Origin: Mucilaginibacter xinganensis | GTDB lineage: Bacteria; Bacteroidota; Bacteroidia; Sphingobacteriales; Sphingobacteriaceae | Direction: 5' to 3' | NCBI GenBank assembly: GCA_026225055.1 | Contig: JAMFSA010000086.1 | Span: 62,001 to 126,000 of the forward strand | Length of the DNA: 64,000 nucleotides | Part shown: positions 1 to 9,895 of the stretch, in pieces | Layout: every line of letters begins with the position of its first letter | Position numbering within the stretch: the stretch's first letter is position 1 | Position numbers and translations under genes: made by a program | The notes under the pieces: generated by a model | Seen by the model: only the letters and a program-made list of their open reading frames with translations | The model's database searches: none | Told to the model about the DNA's origin: nothing

Positions 1-1504
1 TGTCGTCCCAATCCTGCCAGGCTACGGGCCGTACAAAACGATAAATTGCACCGGTGCCCACCGATGTAAACCTGCTATCGCTGGTTGATGGGAACGGGCC
101 GCCGTGCTGCATTGCCGCGCAAACCTCAACACCGGTTGGCACGCCATTTAATATAACGCGACCGGATATTTCGGTTAACGCATTCAAGATACCTGTATAT
201 TCCGGCAATTCTTCCTTCTGCGCCATTACAGTTGTGGTAAGCTGCCCTTCAAGCGAAGCTATTACCTGCTCCAGTTCCGCAGCATCATCAGCTACTACCA
301 GTAACGACCACGGGCCAAAAATTTCTTCGCTGAACTTTTTATTGGCGATGAAATTTTTAGCTGATACGGCTGCAACGGTTGCTACCGATTGATTTACTTT
401 TTCAGTATTGATCACCTTTGATTTTGCGATCAGTTCGATGCCATTTTCAGCAAGTGCTTCTTCAGCCAGCGTATCATAGTTTTTCCAGATGCCTGAAGTT
501 AGCATAGTTGCTGATGGCACAAGCTCAATTGCGCCACCCAACGCGGTTATAAAACGATCCAAACCTGCTGATCGTATGGCGAGGATCAATCCCGGGTTGG
601 TACAAAACTGACCAGCGCCCAAGGTGATCGAACCTGCATATTTCGCAGCGAGTTCTTCGGGCTGCGCATCCAGTATAGCAGGTAATAAAACAACAGGGTT
701 AATACTGCCCATCTCGGTAAATACCGGGATAAACGATTTACGCTCCTGCGCCAGTTTTATCAGCGCCATGCCGCCTTTGTAAGAACCTGTAAAGGCTACG
801 GCTTTGGTTTGCTCATGCTTTACCAATGCAGCGCCTACAGTGTATCCGTTATCAAACAAAAGCGAGAAAACACCATCGGGTATACCGGTTTCTTTTGCCG
901 CTTTGCTGATGGCCGCGCCAACCAGCGCGCTGGTACCCGGGTGCGCCGGGTGAGCCTTAACAATTACCGGGCAACCGGCAGCCAACGCCGAAGCTGTATC
1001 GCCACCGGCTACTGAAAATGCCAGCGGAAAATTACTCGCGCCAAATACCACCACCGGGCCGATAGCCGTCAACATCCTGCGGATATCTGATCTTGGGATG
1101 GGTAAACGCTCAGGCTGCGCGGTATCAATAACCGCATCAACCCACGATCCTTCTTCCACCAGGTCGGCAAACATGCGTAGCTGGCCTGTTGTGCGGCCCA
1201 GTTCGCCTGTTATCCTGCCTATAGGTAAACCACTTTCGGCTACTGCCCTGTTTATCAGTGTATCGCCTAAGGCGGCAATTTCATCGGCTATGGCACGTAA
1301 AAATTTAGCTTTTACTGCCGGCAGGGTATTTTTATAAACCTTAAATGCTGCAGTAGCAGCATTTAAGGTTTCGTCAATAATTAAAGTACCGGCTTCATAA
1401 AATTCACCGCTTAGCTTTTCGCCTGTGGAGGGATCTGCTACTGTGAACGCCTGCCCCCCAACCTCTGTATAATTACAGGCTATTATATTATTACCGTTTA
1501 TCAT
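1..1504 (-). CDS. alpha-ketoglutarate semialdehyde dehydrogenase (aldehyde dehydrogenase family), 3' end off window
   Basis: About 501 codons are visible on the minus strand from ATG at 1504 (MINGNNIIACNY) to the window edge; the family is about 525 residues, so only a short C-terminus is missing. It has the NAD(P)-binding GASNFP segment, an EMGSINP segment at the general-base glutamate, and the catalytic cysteine in AGQFCTNPG. This fits the NADP-linked branch that oxidises alpha-ketoglutarate semialdehyde to alpha-ketoglutarate. The gene starts 10 bases after the DapA-family gene, so the two very likely form one pathway: hydroxyproline, pentonate or aldarate breakdown all end in this step. 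Which one applies cannot be decided inside the window. Confidence 0.85.
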   Translation of the reverse strand, partial: MINGNNIIACNYTEVGGQAFTVADPSTGEKLSGEFYEAGTLIIDETLNAATAAFKVYKNTLPAVKAKFLRAIADEIAALGDTLINRAVAESGLPIGRITGELGRTTGQLRMFADLVEEGSWVDAVIDTAQPERLPIPRSDIRRMLTAIGPVVVFGASNFPLAFSVAGGDTASALAAGCPVIVKAHPAHPGTSALVGAAISKAAKETGIPDGVFSLLFDNGYTVGAALVKHEQTKAVAFTGSYKGGMALIKLAQERKSFIPVFTEMGSINPVVLLPAILDAQPEELAAKYAGSITLGAGQFCTNPGLILAIRSAGLDRFITALGGAIELVPSATMLTSGIWKNYDTLAEEALAENGIELIAKSKVINTEKVNQSVATVAAVSAKNFIANKKFSEEIFGPWSLLVVADDAAELEQVIASLEGQLTTTVMAQKEELPEYTGILNALTEISGRVILNGVPTGVEVCAAMQHGGPFPSTSDSRFTSVGTGAIYRFVRPVAWQDWDD

Positions 1505-1514
1505 TTAGCTTTAA

Positions 1515-2450
1515 TTAAGCAACAACATCATTTAATTTACCCCAGCTGCCTTCAGGCAATTCGGGGCGAACAGCTAATGCTGTATCAATAATTTTTAACA
1601 CTTTTTCGCGCTCGGCACCTTTTAAAGGTAAACGCGGCGCTCTTACTTTTTCGGTACCGATACCTGTTGCTACTTCGGCCAGTTTAATGTACTGTACCAG
1701 TTTAGCGTGGATATCAAGCTCCAGCACCGGTAAAAACCAGCGGTGAATAGCAATCGCTTCTGCAAACCTTCCGGCTTTAACCAGGCGGTAAATGGCAACT
1801 GTTTCCTTCGGAAAAGCATCAACCAAACCGGCAACCCAGCCATGCGCGCCCATTATTAAACTTTCGGTAGCTATAGGGTCAACACCGGTAAATATTTTAT
1901 ACCTGTCGCCAAAGCGGTTAATGAGCCTGGTGGTATTTATAATATCGCGGGTTGATTCCTTAATAGCCTGAATGTTATCATACACCTTTAAACGCTCAAA
2001 CATATCAAGTGTTATCTCAATCTTATAATCAACCGGGTTATTATAGATCATGATAGGCAGCGGAGTACTTTCGGCAATGGCAACAATGTACGCAATTGTC
2101 TCGTCCTCATCAGCGTTGTAACGCATTGGCGGCAATACCATAAGGCCATCAGCCCCAAGCTCGTATGCTTTTTTGGCAAACTCAACAGCCTTACGGGTTG
2201 ATTGCTCAGCAATGTTTAATATTACAGGGATCTTTTGATCAACCGCTGCTAATGTGTGTTTTAATAAAGCAAATTTTTCGTCTTCGGTTAATGCGCTGGC
2301 TTCTCCTAACGAGCCGCCTAAAATTACTCCGTCAACGCCTGCTTCAAGTTGTGCTTTAAGGTTTAGGTCAAATCCTTCAAAGTCAAGTTCTTCGTTTTCA
2401 GTAAACTTTGTAGTTACTGCCGGGAAAACCCCTTTCCAGTCAAATTTCAT
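1515..2450 (-). CDS. DapA-superfamily lyase/deaminase feeding alpha-ketoglutarate semialdehyde
   Basis: A class I aldolase-type (beta/alpha)8 protein of 311 residues. The GGSLGE pyruvate-binding motif is at residues 45-50, the conserved Tyr is Y136 in MIYNNP, and the Schiff-base Lys is K164 in AIKEST. The frame is open to 2483, but MKFDWKG at 2450 matches the usual family N-terminus. With the semialdehyde dehydrogenase directly downstream, the likely activities are 1-pyrroline-4-hydroxy-2-carboxylate deaminase (hydroxyproline pathway), L-2-keto-3-deoxyarabonate dehydratase, or keto-deoxyglucarate dehydratase. True dihydrodipicolinate synthase is unlikely in this context. It lies 98 bases behind the SusD gene on the same strand with no terminator between. 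Confidence 0.8.
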   Translation of the reverse strand: MKFDWKGVFPAVTTKFTENEELDFEGFDLNLKAQLEAGVDGVILGGSLGEASALTEDEKFALLKHTLAAVDQKIPVILNIAEQSTRKAVEFAKKAYELGADGLMVLPPMRYNADEDETIAYIVAIAESTPLPIMIYNNPVDYKIEITLDMFERLKVYDNIQAIKESTRDIINTTRLINRFGDRYKIFTGVDPIATESLIMGAHGWVAGLVDAFPKETVAIYRLVKAGRFAEAIAIHRWFLPVLELDIHAKLVQYIKLAEVATGIGTEKVRAPRLPLKGAEREKVLKIIDTALAVRPELPEGSWGKLNDVVA

Positions 2451-2548
2451 ATTTATTATTGTATCAGTTATTATGCTCATCAAAGATACTTTTGAATCAG
2501 GCCCATAAAACCTGCAAATTATCTTATACTTATTTTATATTATCATAA

Positions 2549-3934
2549 TTATTGGGCATCCCACCACACACGATCTGTAAGTTTCGCGCTCTCCTGTGGC
2601 TGCTGGTTCGAAATAATTTCAACCTCAGGATATAACAATCTCCGCGGAATATCAGACAGCGCGTTAGGCACTTTTACCAATGTTGGGTAACCAGTCCTTC
2701 TCCAATCGTTGAAGATCTCCAGGTTTAAAAAGTTGCTGATATATTTTTCTTCAATTATCCGTTGTTCGGCATTGGCGGCTGTTAATGTACCGCGTTTACC
2801 TAAATAAGTGGTTACATCAGCATCGGCAACGCCTAACTTGCTCATGTGTGCTTTTATAGCGTTTTGGTATATTGGTTGCGCAGCTGCATAGCCTGATACT
2901 ATGCTTGTTGCTTCGGCCTGTAAAAATAAACTTTCTGAATAACTAACTAAATGGTTTGTGGCACCAATACCCATATAAAAATCGGTTGGTAATGAATAGC
3001 TCGTCAGATCGCCTGTGGCACCGCCAATCTGAAAACCGGTATACAAACCGGTTGATGATGCAGGGGCTACCATTTTAGATAAACGCGGGTCGCTCCTGAC
3101 CACCAGCGTATCCACAAAATGCGATGCCAGTATGGCGGTACTCACCGGGTTAAAATTATCAAACCATGGGTTTTCCTGGCTGGCAGCACCAGGGTATACA
3201 AATTGCAGGTCGTCATCATTACTTGCAAGGCCGTTAGCCAAAGCAGTTAAGGCAAGTTGTGCCTGTGCGGCTGCGGTATAGCCCGGAGCTTTGGTTAAGT
3301 GCATATAATAACGCGCTTTAAGCGTATAGGCCAATTTTTTCCATTTGGTCATATCGCCGGAATAGAAATAATCATCGCCTGCAGGCACAATTGTATTAGC
3401 CGCGTTAATATTAACAATGGCGCTATCCAGTAAGCTTTGGATGTCTTGGTAGATAACTTCCTGCTTATCAAAAACCGGGGTTAGGTTCGCTGTTCCTTTG
3501 AAAGCCTGGCTGTAAGGTATATCGCCCCACAGATCGGTGGCATTTCCTAATGTTAGAGCAGATAATATTTTAGCAACTGCCGCGTAATTGCTTTTACCAT
3601 CAGCTTCGGCTTTGCCATTCATTATTTTAAGGTTAATTAGCGCCGTGGTGTAATAAGCGCTCCAATCACCATCTAAATCGCTGTTTATTTCCAGATAGGT
3701 GCCTATCTGCGGCGGCGGCTGGTTAATAGCCGTAGTCTGCATAAAGTTTTGAACTATAAATGCAGAATTACCGCCATATATTTCAGTTGAGATCGCTACT
3801 TCAACAGGGGCCAGTATGGCGGCCTCATTAACATCGGTAGGGTCGTTAGGGTCCTTGTTTACGTCAATATATTTTTTACACCCTGTTGAGGCCAGTAATA
3901 TAAGCCCTATGGTATATAATGATATCTTTTTCAT
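2549..3934 (-). CDS. SusD-like outer-membrane lipoprotein (SusD-like_2 type)
   Basis: 461 residues. The signal peptide has lipobox LASTGC with lipidated Cys19 followed by KKYIDVNKDPNDPTD, a typical SusD start. The C-terminus ends in RVWWDAQ, shared in type with the second SusD in this window (VWWDVQ). SusD proteins cap the SusC porin and bind the incoming ligand at the cell surface. The start is 27 bases after the SusC stop, so the two are co-transcribed. The variant is the SusD-like_2 family rather than classical RagB/SusD; the ligand is unknown and could be a glycan or a glycopeptide, given the catabolic genes downstream. Confidence 0.9.
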   Translation of the reverse strand: MKKISLYTIGLILLASTGCKKYIDVNKDPNDPTDVNEAAILAPVEVAISTEIYGGNSAFIVQNFMQTTAINQPPPQIGTYLEINSDLDGDWSAYYTTALINLKIMNGKAEADGKSNYAAVAKILSALTLGNATDLWGDIPYSQAFKGTANLTPVFDKQEVIYQDIQSLLDSAIVNINAANTIVPAGDDYFYSGDMTKWKKLAYTLKARYYMHLTKAPGYTAAAQAQLALTALANGLASNDDDLQFVYPGAASQENPWFDNFNPVSTAILASHFVDTLVVRSDPRLSKMVAPASSTGLYTGFQIGGATGDLTSYSLPTDFYMGIGATNHLVSYSESLFLQAEATSIVSGYAAAQPIYQNAIKAHMSKLGVADADVTTYLGKRGTLTAANAEQRIIEEKYISNFLNLEIFNDWRRTGYPTLVKVPNALSDIPRRLLYPEVEIISNQQPQESAKLTDRVWWDAQ

Positions 3935-3961
3935 TTTTGATCTTTTTAAGGGATGAATAAA

Positions 3962-6900
3962 TTAGAAACTGGCTTTTATATTGAATATAAACGACCGTGA
4001 TGAAGGGGTTGAGAAAGCATAGATACCCCAAACAGAGTTAGCAGTTCCATAAGAGCTTACTTCAGGATCGGCACCGGTAAAATGCGGGCTGTAGATCCAT
4101 AAGTTATTTGCTGTAACACCTACCGATACCGCTTTAAATGGTGTTTTCTTCAGCAGATCTTTATTCAGATCATATGACAAGCTCACGTTTCTTAATTTGA
4201 TGTAAGTACCATCCTGTATTGATGATTCATAAATTGAGTTGATGTACTGGTAATAAGTTTGCGCGCTTACACTAACTGTATTGGCTTTGCCGGTAGTAGC
4301 GTTTACGCCTTCTACAACTTTTGGAGCTCTATTTTCGGTAGCATAAGAAGTACCGTAGTAATTACCATACAGGTCAACGTCATTTTCAATATCGCCGCCT
4401 TGTTTCATATCAAACACAAAGCTGAATGTGAAACTTTTATATCTTAATGAGTTGGTTAAACCAGCTGTCCAATTCGGGTTAGGGTTACCTACAACGCCTT
4501 GATTCGCATCTTCTTCAGGCAAACCATTGTCATCAATAAGCAACTGGCCTTTTGAGTTACGCGCGTACCTGGTGCCATAAAACACATCATAAGGCTGACC
4601 AACAATTATACGGCCCAACTGATCGGTACCCGGGTATAATGCCAATACCTTGTTTCTGTTACGGGTAAAATTGAAGTTAACATCCCATTGAAATTTTTGA
4701 CTTTTTATTGGTGTTCCCTGTAATAATAATTCAAAACCTTTGTTCCTTAAACTTGCAGAGTTTACGGTTGTACTGGTATAACCTGTTGATGGTGCGATAC
4801 CAACGCCCGGTATTAAACCGTCGACTGTTTTACGGTCGTAGTAAGAGAAATCAAAGCCTAACCTGTTGTTCAGGAATTTCATTTCCAGACCTGTTTCAGC
4901 CTCATTCAACCTTTCGTTTTGCAGGTATTGGTTACCAAGTGTATTGCTGATCAGGAAGCCTGATTCGCCCTGGAAAGGAAACTGGATGCCGTTAACATCG
5001 GCCCTGATATAAGGTGTTGATAATACATAAGCACCTACGTTATCGTTACCAACTGTAGCGTATGATACCCTTAATTTACCATAGCTGATAACTTTTGAAA
5101 GCTCCGGTGATAATAATTCAGAGAAGATAAACCCTGATGCTACTGAACCGTAAGGGTAAAAATCTTTAGCAGTTGATAATACCGAGCTGCCATCGTACCT
5201 GCCGGTTAAGTTTAATGACAGGAATTTATTGTATTCGATATTTGCCTGGCCGTAGAAACCTATCTTACGCACTTCTGAATGGTTTTCTGAAGCGGTGATA
5301 GTTGAGGCCGCGCCTATGTTGTAATAACCCAAGGTGTTTAAACCACTACCCAGCTCATAATAAGTTTGGTTGTAGGTAGATAGAATGTTGTTACCTACCA
5401 AAACATTCACATTAAATTTACCATACTGTTTGGTAGCGCTAACGATCAGGTCGTTATTAAACTGCCTGAAGTTGTTGTTTTGGTCGATGATCTCGCCTAA
5501 CGTTCCGATAGCGGCACTTGGGTTTTCCCAATATTTATCCTGCTCGCCGTAAATATCGGCACCGGCCCTTTCAGTAACGGTTAACCATTTGGTTGGGGTA
5601 AAGTTCAATGTCATTACCGGGGTAAAGCGGTTAACAACATAATGGTTCGATTCATTTTCCGCAGCCCATAATGGGTTGTTCCTTGAATTTCTGTATAACC
5701 GTTGTGAACCATCGGCATTTTCATACGGATATGGGTTCCATGATACCGGCTCGCTAAATAATACGAACAATGGACCATTTGATGAACCTTCAGGCAACCT
5801 GTCCTGATTTGAGTTGGTGTAACCTAACTGGAAAGTAAGATTTAAATCATCAGTAATTGCGTTAGTGAACTTTGTAAATAATGAGTTCCTTTTAAAATCA
5901 CTGTTTGGCTCTGTTCCTGTTTGATCAAGATAAGAGTAGGATACAAAATAAGAGCTTTTATCGGTACCACCTTCAACAGATAAGGCTGTATTTGAAGTGT
6001 GGCCCGTTTTGAAATAAGTAGAGTAAGGATCATAGCTTTTTGCGGCAACACCATTTATTTTCAAGGTATCCATTGCCGGGCCCCATGAGGTACTAATCTT
6101 TTGCGAAGCGTCATCACCATTATAAAATACGCCGTTTGTACCCTGCGCGTAAGCAGTCTGGCGTTTTGGCAATAGGGCGTTATCAAAAGAGTAATCCTGT
6201 GAAAGGGTGATCAGCGCCTTTTTATTTTTAGAGCCGTTTTTGGTAGTTATTAATATTACACCCCTCGCGCCAGCCGAACCATATAGGGTAGTAGCTGCGG
6301 CACCTTTAAGTACGTTAACACTTTCAATAGTATTAGGGTCGATATCAGAGATCCTGCTGCTACCCGCGCCAGATGAAAGCGCACCGGTTTCAGAGTTATC
6401 AATCGGCACACCATCCAAAACGATTAGCGCCTGGTTATTACCTGATACCGAAGTAGCGCCACGTATAACCACGTTCACCGAAGCTCCCGGAGCACCGGTT
6501 GAACTGGTGATCTGTACGCCTGCCAGTTTTCCTTCCAGCGCGTTTAATACGTTAGGTTGCTTGGCCTCCATAATTTCGGCACCCTTTATTTCCTGGGTGG
6601 CGTAGGTTAACAAGCGTTTTTCGCGCTTAATGCCGAGTGCGGTTACTACCACCTCGTTAAGCCCCCTGGCTTCGCTTAGGAGTACTATGTTTAAAGTTGT
6701 GCGGCCATTTAATGGGATAAGCCTCGGGGTAAAACCGATTGAAGATATCACCAGTTGGGCTTTGCCTTCATAATTAATGGCGAACTTTCCGTCAACATCG
6801 GTTACTGTACCGAAGCTGGTGCCTTTTACTTTTACTGATGCGCCGGGGATCGACATACCTGCCGAATCAACGACCTTCCCTTTAAGCTGAATGGATTGTG

Positions 6901-6976
6901 AAAAGCCGTTCAAACAAAGTGCCATAATGCCCAGGCACAACGGGATGATTTTTTTTAGTAGGGGTTTAATTTTCAT
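3962..6976 (-). CDS. SusC/RagA-type TonB-linked outer-membrane porin
   Basis: 1004 residues. A signal peptide (about 1-26, ending GFSQ) precedes a carboxypeptidase-regulatory-like domain (about 30-100, LKGKVVDSAGMSIPGASV), the plug domain (about 110-245, with the IRGATSVSG and LKGAAATTLYG segments), and a beta-barrel ending in the aromatic residue of FNIKASF. The protein imports SusD-captured ligand using TonB energy. It is the first gene of a minus-strand operon with SusD, the DapA-family lyase and the semialdehyde dehydrogenase, and is divergent from the GH127/146 gene across 321 bases. Length and domain order are normal. Confidence 0.95.
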   Translation of the reverse strand: MKIKPLLKKIIPLCLGIMALCLNGFSQSIQLKGKVVDSAGMSIPGASVKVKGTSFGTVTDVDGKFAINYEGKAQLVISSIGFTPRLIPLNGRTTLNIVLLSEARGLNEVVVTALGIKREKRLLTYATQEIKGAEIMEAKQPNVLNALEGKLAGVQITSSTGAPGASVNVVIRGATSVSGNNQALIVLDGVPIDNSETGALSSGAGSSRISDIDPNTIESVNVLKGAAATTLYGSAGARGVILITTKNGSKNKKALITLSQDYSFDNALLPKRQTAYAQGTNGVFYNGDDASQKISTSWGPAMDTLKINGVAAKSYDPYSTYFKTGHTSNTALSVEGGTDKSSYFVSYSYLDQTGTEPNSDFKRNSLFTKFTNAITDDLNLTFQLGYTNSNQDRLPEGSSNGPLFVLFSEPVSWNPYPYENADGSQRLYRNSRNNPLWAAENESNHYVVNRFTPVMTLNFTPTKWLTVTERAGADIYGEQDKYWENPSAAIGTLGEIIDQNNNFRQFNNDLIVSATKQYGKFNVNVLVGNNILSTYNQTYYELGSGLNTLGYYNIGAASTITASENHSEVRKIGFYGQANIEYNKFLSLNLTGRYDGSSVLSTAKDFYPYGSVASGFIFSELLSPELSKVISYGKLRVSYATVGNDNVGAYVLSTPYIRADVNGIQFPFQGESGFLISNTLGNQYLQNERLNEAETGLEMKFLNNRLGFDFSYYDRKTVDGLIPGVGIAPSTGYTSTTVNSASLRNKGFELLLQGTPIKSQKFQWDVNFNFTRNRNKVLALYPGTDQLGRIIVGQPYDVFYGTRYARNSKGQLLIDDNGLPEEDANQGVVGNPNPNWTAGLTNSLRYKSFTFSFVFDMKQGGDIENDVDLYGNYYGTSYATENRAPKVVEGVNATTGKANTVSVSAQTYYQYINSIYESSIQDGTYIKLRNVSLSYDLNKDLLKKTPFKAVSVGVTANNLWIYSPHFTGADPEVSSYGTANSVWGIYAFSTPSSRSFIFNIKASF

Positions 6977-7297
6977 TTTAATTACTTTGGGTAAATCCTA
7001 TCAAAAAGGAATAAATTAACAATTTGATAAAATTATAGATATACCCTACCCCGTTTTACAGCCATATTAACCACTTATAACCATATATTAACATCCTGCA
7101 ATTATCATTCTCGCATTTGAACTAATTAGCAGCCAAAACCGTTATTTTATTAGCTAAATTGATTGTGCTATATGATTAAAATGGTTAAAATACGGGCAGC
7201 AACAGCCAATAATTAACAAGGTTTATCCCCAAAGCATTGGTAATTTTATGTTTTTAAAATACTGGTGTACTTCATTAATAAATAACCGCTCTCTCTG
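6977..7297. promoter_or_regulatory. divergent intergenic region between susC and the GH127/146 gene
   Basis: 321 AT-rich bases that must contain both divergent promoters. I see no copy of the CAATCGATTG operator used elsewhere. There is an imperfect direct repeat, ccatattaac at 7062-7071 and ccatatattaac at 7081-7092, spaced about two helical turns apart, which could bind a dimeric AraC- or HTCS-type activator. No convincing TAnnTTTG element was found. Confidence 0.35.
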
Positions 7298-9664
7298 ATG
7301 AAAAAATATTTTGTTATTACAACGTGTTGTGCTATTGCTGCTTCCTTTAGTATAAATAGTGTTAACGCGCAATCATACGTGCCTGAACTGAACGATACGC
7401 GGATGGCTATAAAGCCCAAGGTTGATATAAAGGCCTATACGTTCGACCTTAGCGATGTGCGTTTGCTGGAAAGCCCTTTTAAGGACGCCATGGAAAAAGA
7501 CGCGGCTTACATGCTGGTACTTGAGCCTGACCGTTTGTTATCCGGCTTCCGCTCCCACTCGGGTTTAAAACCAAAAGGCGCGTTATATGGCGGCTGGGAA
7601 TCATCAGGATTGGCGGGGCATACCCTGGGGCATTATCTTTCGGCCCTATCTATGCAATATGCATCAACCCAAAATCCTGAATTTTTAAAAAGGGTTAATT
7701 ATATAGTTAGTCAGCTAAGGGAATGCCAGCTGGCGCGCAAAACCGGTTATGTGGGCGCTATCCCAAAAGAAGATACTGTTTGGGCCGAAGTTAAAAGTGG
7801 CAATATAAAATCAGGTGGATTTGATTTGAATGGCGGCTGGTCGCCATGGTATACGGTACATAAGGTAATGGCTGGCTTGCTGGATGCTTATTTATATTGT
7901 AATAATAAAGAGGCTTTGACCGTATGTGAAGGTATGGCCGACTGGACCGGCGAAACCATTGGTGGACTAAGCGATGATAAGCTGCAAAAAATGCTGCTTT
8001 GCGAGTATGGCGGCATGGCCGAAACTTTAGCCAACTTATACGGCATTACAGGGAACAAAAAATACCTGGATCTGTCGTATAAATTTTATGATAAGCGCAT
8101 CCTCGATCCATTAGCTGAAAAGAAAGATATTCTGGCAGGGAAACATTCTAACACAAATATCCCCAAGGTTATTGCCAGCGCGCGCAGGTACGAGCTGAAT
8201 GGCGATGCAAAGGATGAAACTATCTCCACCTTCTTTTGGGATGTGGTTACTAAGGATCACTCCTACGCTAACGGTGGCAATGGCAACTATGAATATTTAG
8301 GCGAAGCCGATAAATTAAACGACAAGCTTACTGACAATACCATTGAAACCTGTGCCACTTATAATATGCTGAAGCTTACCAGGCACCTGTTTTCGGTTAA
8401 CCCGTCGGCAGCGTTGATGGATTATTATGAGAACGCGCTGTACAACGATATACTGGCCTCACAAAACCATGAGGATGGTATGATGTGCTATTTTATCCCC
8501 TTGCGCATGGGCGGTAAAAAAGATTACAGCGATCAGTTTGATACTTTCACCTGCTGCGTAGGTTCGGGTATGGAAAACCATGTTAAATATGGCGAGAGCA
8601 TTTATTTCCAGGGCGCGGATGGCAGCTTGTATGTAAACCTGTTTATCCCATCCGTTTTAAACTGGAAAAAGAAGGGGGTAACCGTAACCCAGCACAGCAC
8701 ACTGCCTGCAAATGATGTGGTTAATTTCGACCTGAATGTTAAGACACCAGTTGCCTTTGCCCTGCGCCTGCGCAAACCAAGATGGGCCAGCAACTGCGTT
8801 GTAAAAGTAAATGGCAAAGTACAGCAACTAAGCGCTGATGAACAGGGCTACCTGGTAGTAAACCGCAAATGGAAAAATGGCGACCATGTAGAATTAACTA
8901 CGCCTGAAAGCATTTATACCGAAGCATTGCCCGATAATGCCAACCGCAGAGCTTTATTTTATGGACCGGTGATGCTGGCCGGTATATTAGGCAATGCAGA
9001 ACCCGATCCGCTTAAAGGTGTACCTGTATTTGTGACAAGTGAGACAGACCCTAACAAATGGCTGAAGATGGTCGACCAAAAAACATTGAACTTTGAAACT
9101 GCTGATGCATCGCAACCGGCAAATGTTAAGCTGATCCCTTTTAATGAAACCAAGAGCGAGTATTACTCTGTTTATTGGGATGTTTTCACCCCGGATACCT
9201 GGGCCGTGCAGCAAAAGGCTTACGACGAAGAGAAAAAGAAGCAACAGGAACTGGAAGCACATACCACAGATATTATCCGTTTAGGTGAAATGCAGCCGGA
9301 AAGGGACCATAACCTGACCGGTGAAAACCAAACGACAGGAGAAGATCATCAAAAGAAATGGCGGTCGACCGATAATGGCGGCTTTTTAAGCTTTGAGATG
9401 AAAACTGATCCGAACGCGCAAAACTCATTGATCAATACCTATTGGGGCATGGATAATAGAGGCAGAACGTTTGATATATTGGTTGATGGCGTAAAACTAA
9501 CCACCGAGGATTTAAATAAATACAAGGAAAGCAAGTTTTACTATATCACCTACCAAATCCCTATCGAGCTAACGAAAGGCAAATCAAAAGTCACCATAAA
9601 ACTATTTCCGAAAGCAGGTAACAGTGCAGGCCCGGTTTATGGCAGTCGCATGGTGAAAGAATAA
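7298..9664 (+). CDS. GH127/GH146 beta-L-arabinofuranosidase
   Basis: 788 residues with a signal peptide (about 1-24, ending VNAQ). The catalytic (alpha/alpha)6 domain carries the zinc-thiolate centre of this family: Glu336 (LGEAD), Cys352 (ETCATYN) and the Cys419-Cys420 pair (TFTCCVGSG). By analogy with HypBA1, Cys419 is the nucleophile. A beta-sandwich middle domain and a C-terminal DUF6805-like domain (from about residue 650) follow, as in Bacteroidota members of about 790 residues. The enzyme removes beta-L-arabinofuranose from plant glycans or from hydroxyproline-linked arabinosides. It is divergent from the SusCD, lyase and dehydrogenase operon. The exact family number (127 or 146) is uncertain. 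Confidence 0.88.
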   Translation: MKKYFVITTCCAIAASFSINSVNAQSYVPELNDTRMAIKPKVDIKAYTFDLSDVRLLESPFKDAMEKDAAYMLVLEPDRLLSGFRSHSGLKPKGALYGGWESSGLAGHTLGHYLSALSMQYASTQNPEFLKRVNYIVSQLRECQLARKTGYVGAIPKEDTVWAEVKSGNIKSGGFDLNGGWSPWYTVHKVMAGLLDAYLYCNNKEALTVCEGMADWTGETIGGLSDDKLQKMLLCEYGGMAETLANLYGITGNKKYLDLSYKFYDKRILDPLAEKKDILAGKHSNTNIPKVIASARRYELNGDAKDETISTFFWDVVTKDHSYANGGNGNYEYLGEADKLNDKLTDNTIETCATYNMLKLTRHLFSVNPSAALMDYYENALYNDILASQNHEDGMMCYFIPLRMGGKKDYSDQFDTFTCCVGSGMENHVKYGESIYFQGADGSLYVNLFIPSVLNWKKKGVTVTQHSTLPANDVVNFDLNVKTPVAFALRLRKPRWASNCVVKVNGKVQQLSADEQGYLVVNRKWKNGDHVELTTPESIYTEALPDNANRRALFYGPVMLAGILGNAEPDPLKGVPVFVTSETDPNKWLKMVDQKTLNFETADASQPANVKLIPFNETKSEYYSVYWDVFTPDTWAVQQKAYDEEKKKQQELEAHTTDIIRLGEMQPERDHNLTGENQTTGEDHQKKWRSTDNGGFLSFEMKTDPNAQNSLINTYWGMDNRGRTFDILVDGVKLTTEDLNKYKESKFYYITYQIPIELTKGKSKVTIKLFPKAGNSAGPVYGSRMVKE

Positions 9665-9689
9665 AATATAATCAACCTAAAAAAATCAC

Positions 9690-9729
9690 AACAAGCTCAG
9701 CCGTATCAAAAAATGCGGCTGAACTTGTT
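9690..9729 (+). terminator. hairpin downstream of the GH127/146 gene
   Basis: Arms aacaagctcagccg (9690-9703) and cggctgaacttgtt (9716-9729) pair over 14 positions with one G-U. There is no clear U tract afterwards, so it may be a stabilising hairpin rather than a strong terminator. Confidence 0.5.
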
Positions 9730-9777
9730 ATAAGCCCTTCACAGTTCGCTAAAATAAATCTTTATACATTCAAGGCT

Positions 9778-9809
9778 ATTGCAATCGATTGCAATTTTAT
9801 ATAGATTTG
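9778..9809 (+). promoter_or_regulatory. LacI-type operator and promoter of the CE15 gene
   Basis: An 18-base perfect palindrome (attgcaatc/gattgcaat, 9778-9795) contains the CAATCGATTG core. A perfect Bacteroidota -7 element TAGATTTG is at 9802-9809, and an ATTG at 9778-9781 sits at the -33 spacing. The operator covers the -33 region and spacer, so repression by the LacI-family protein at 23179 is the simple reading. Confidence 0.7.
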
Positions 9810-9895
9810 TTTGGATATGCATTATTTTGATCCGGTTATTAAACCGTCCGGGGCATCTTAAAATACCAACACCCATCTTTAAACCAATAGCCTGA

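Noticed and set aside
5790..5830. GGCAACC inside the first susC gene as an ECF-type promoter
   Set aside because: No CGTAAT-like element at the 16-base spacing and it lies within coding sequence.
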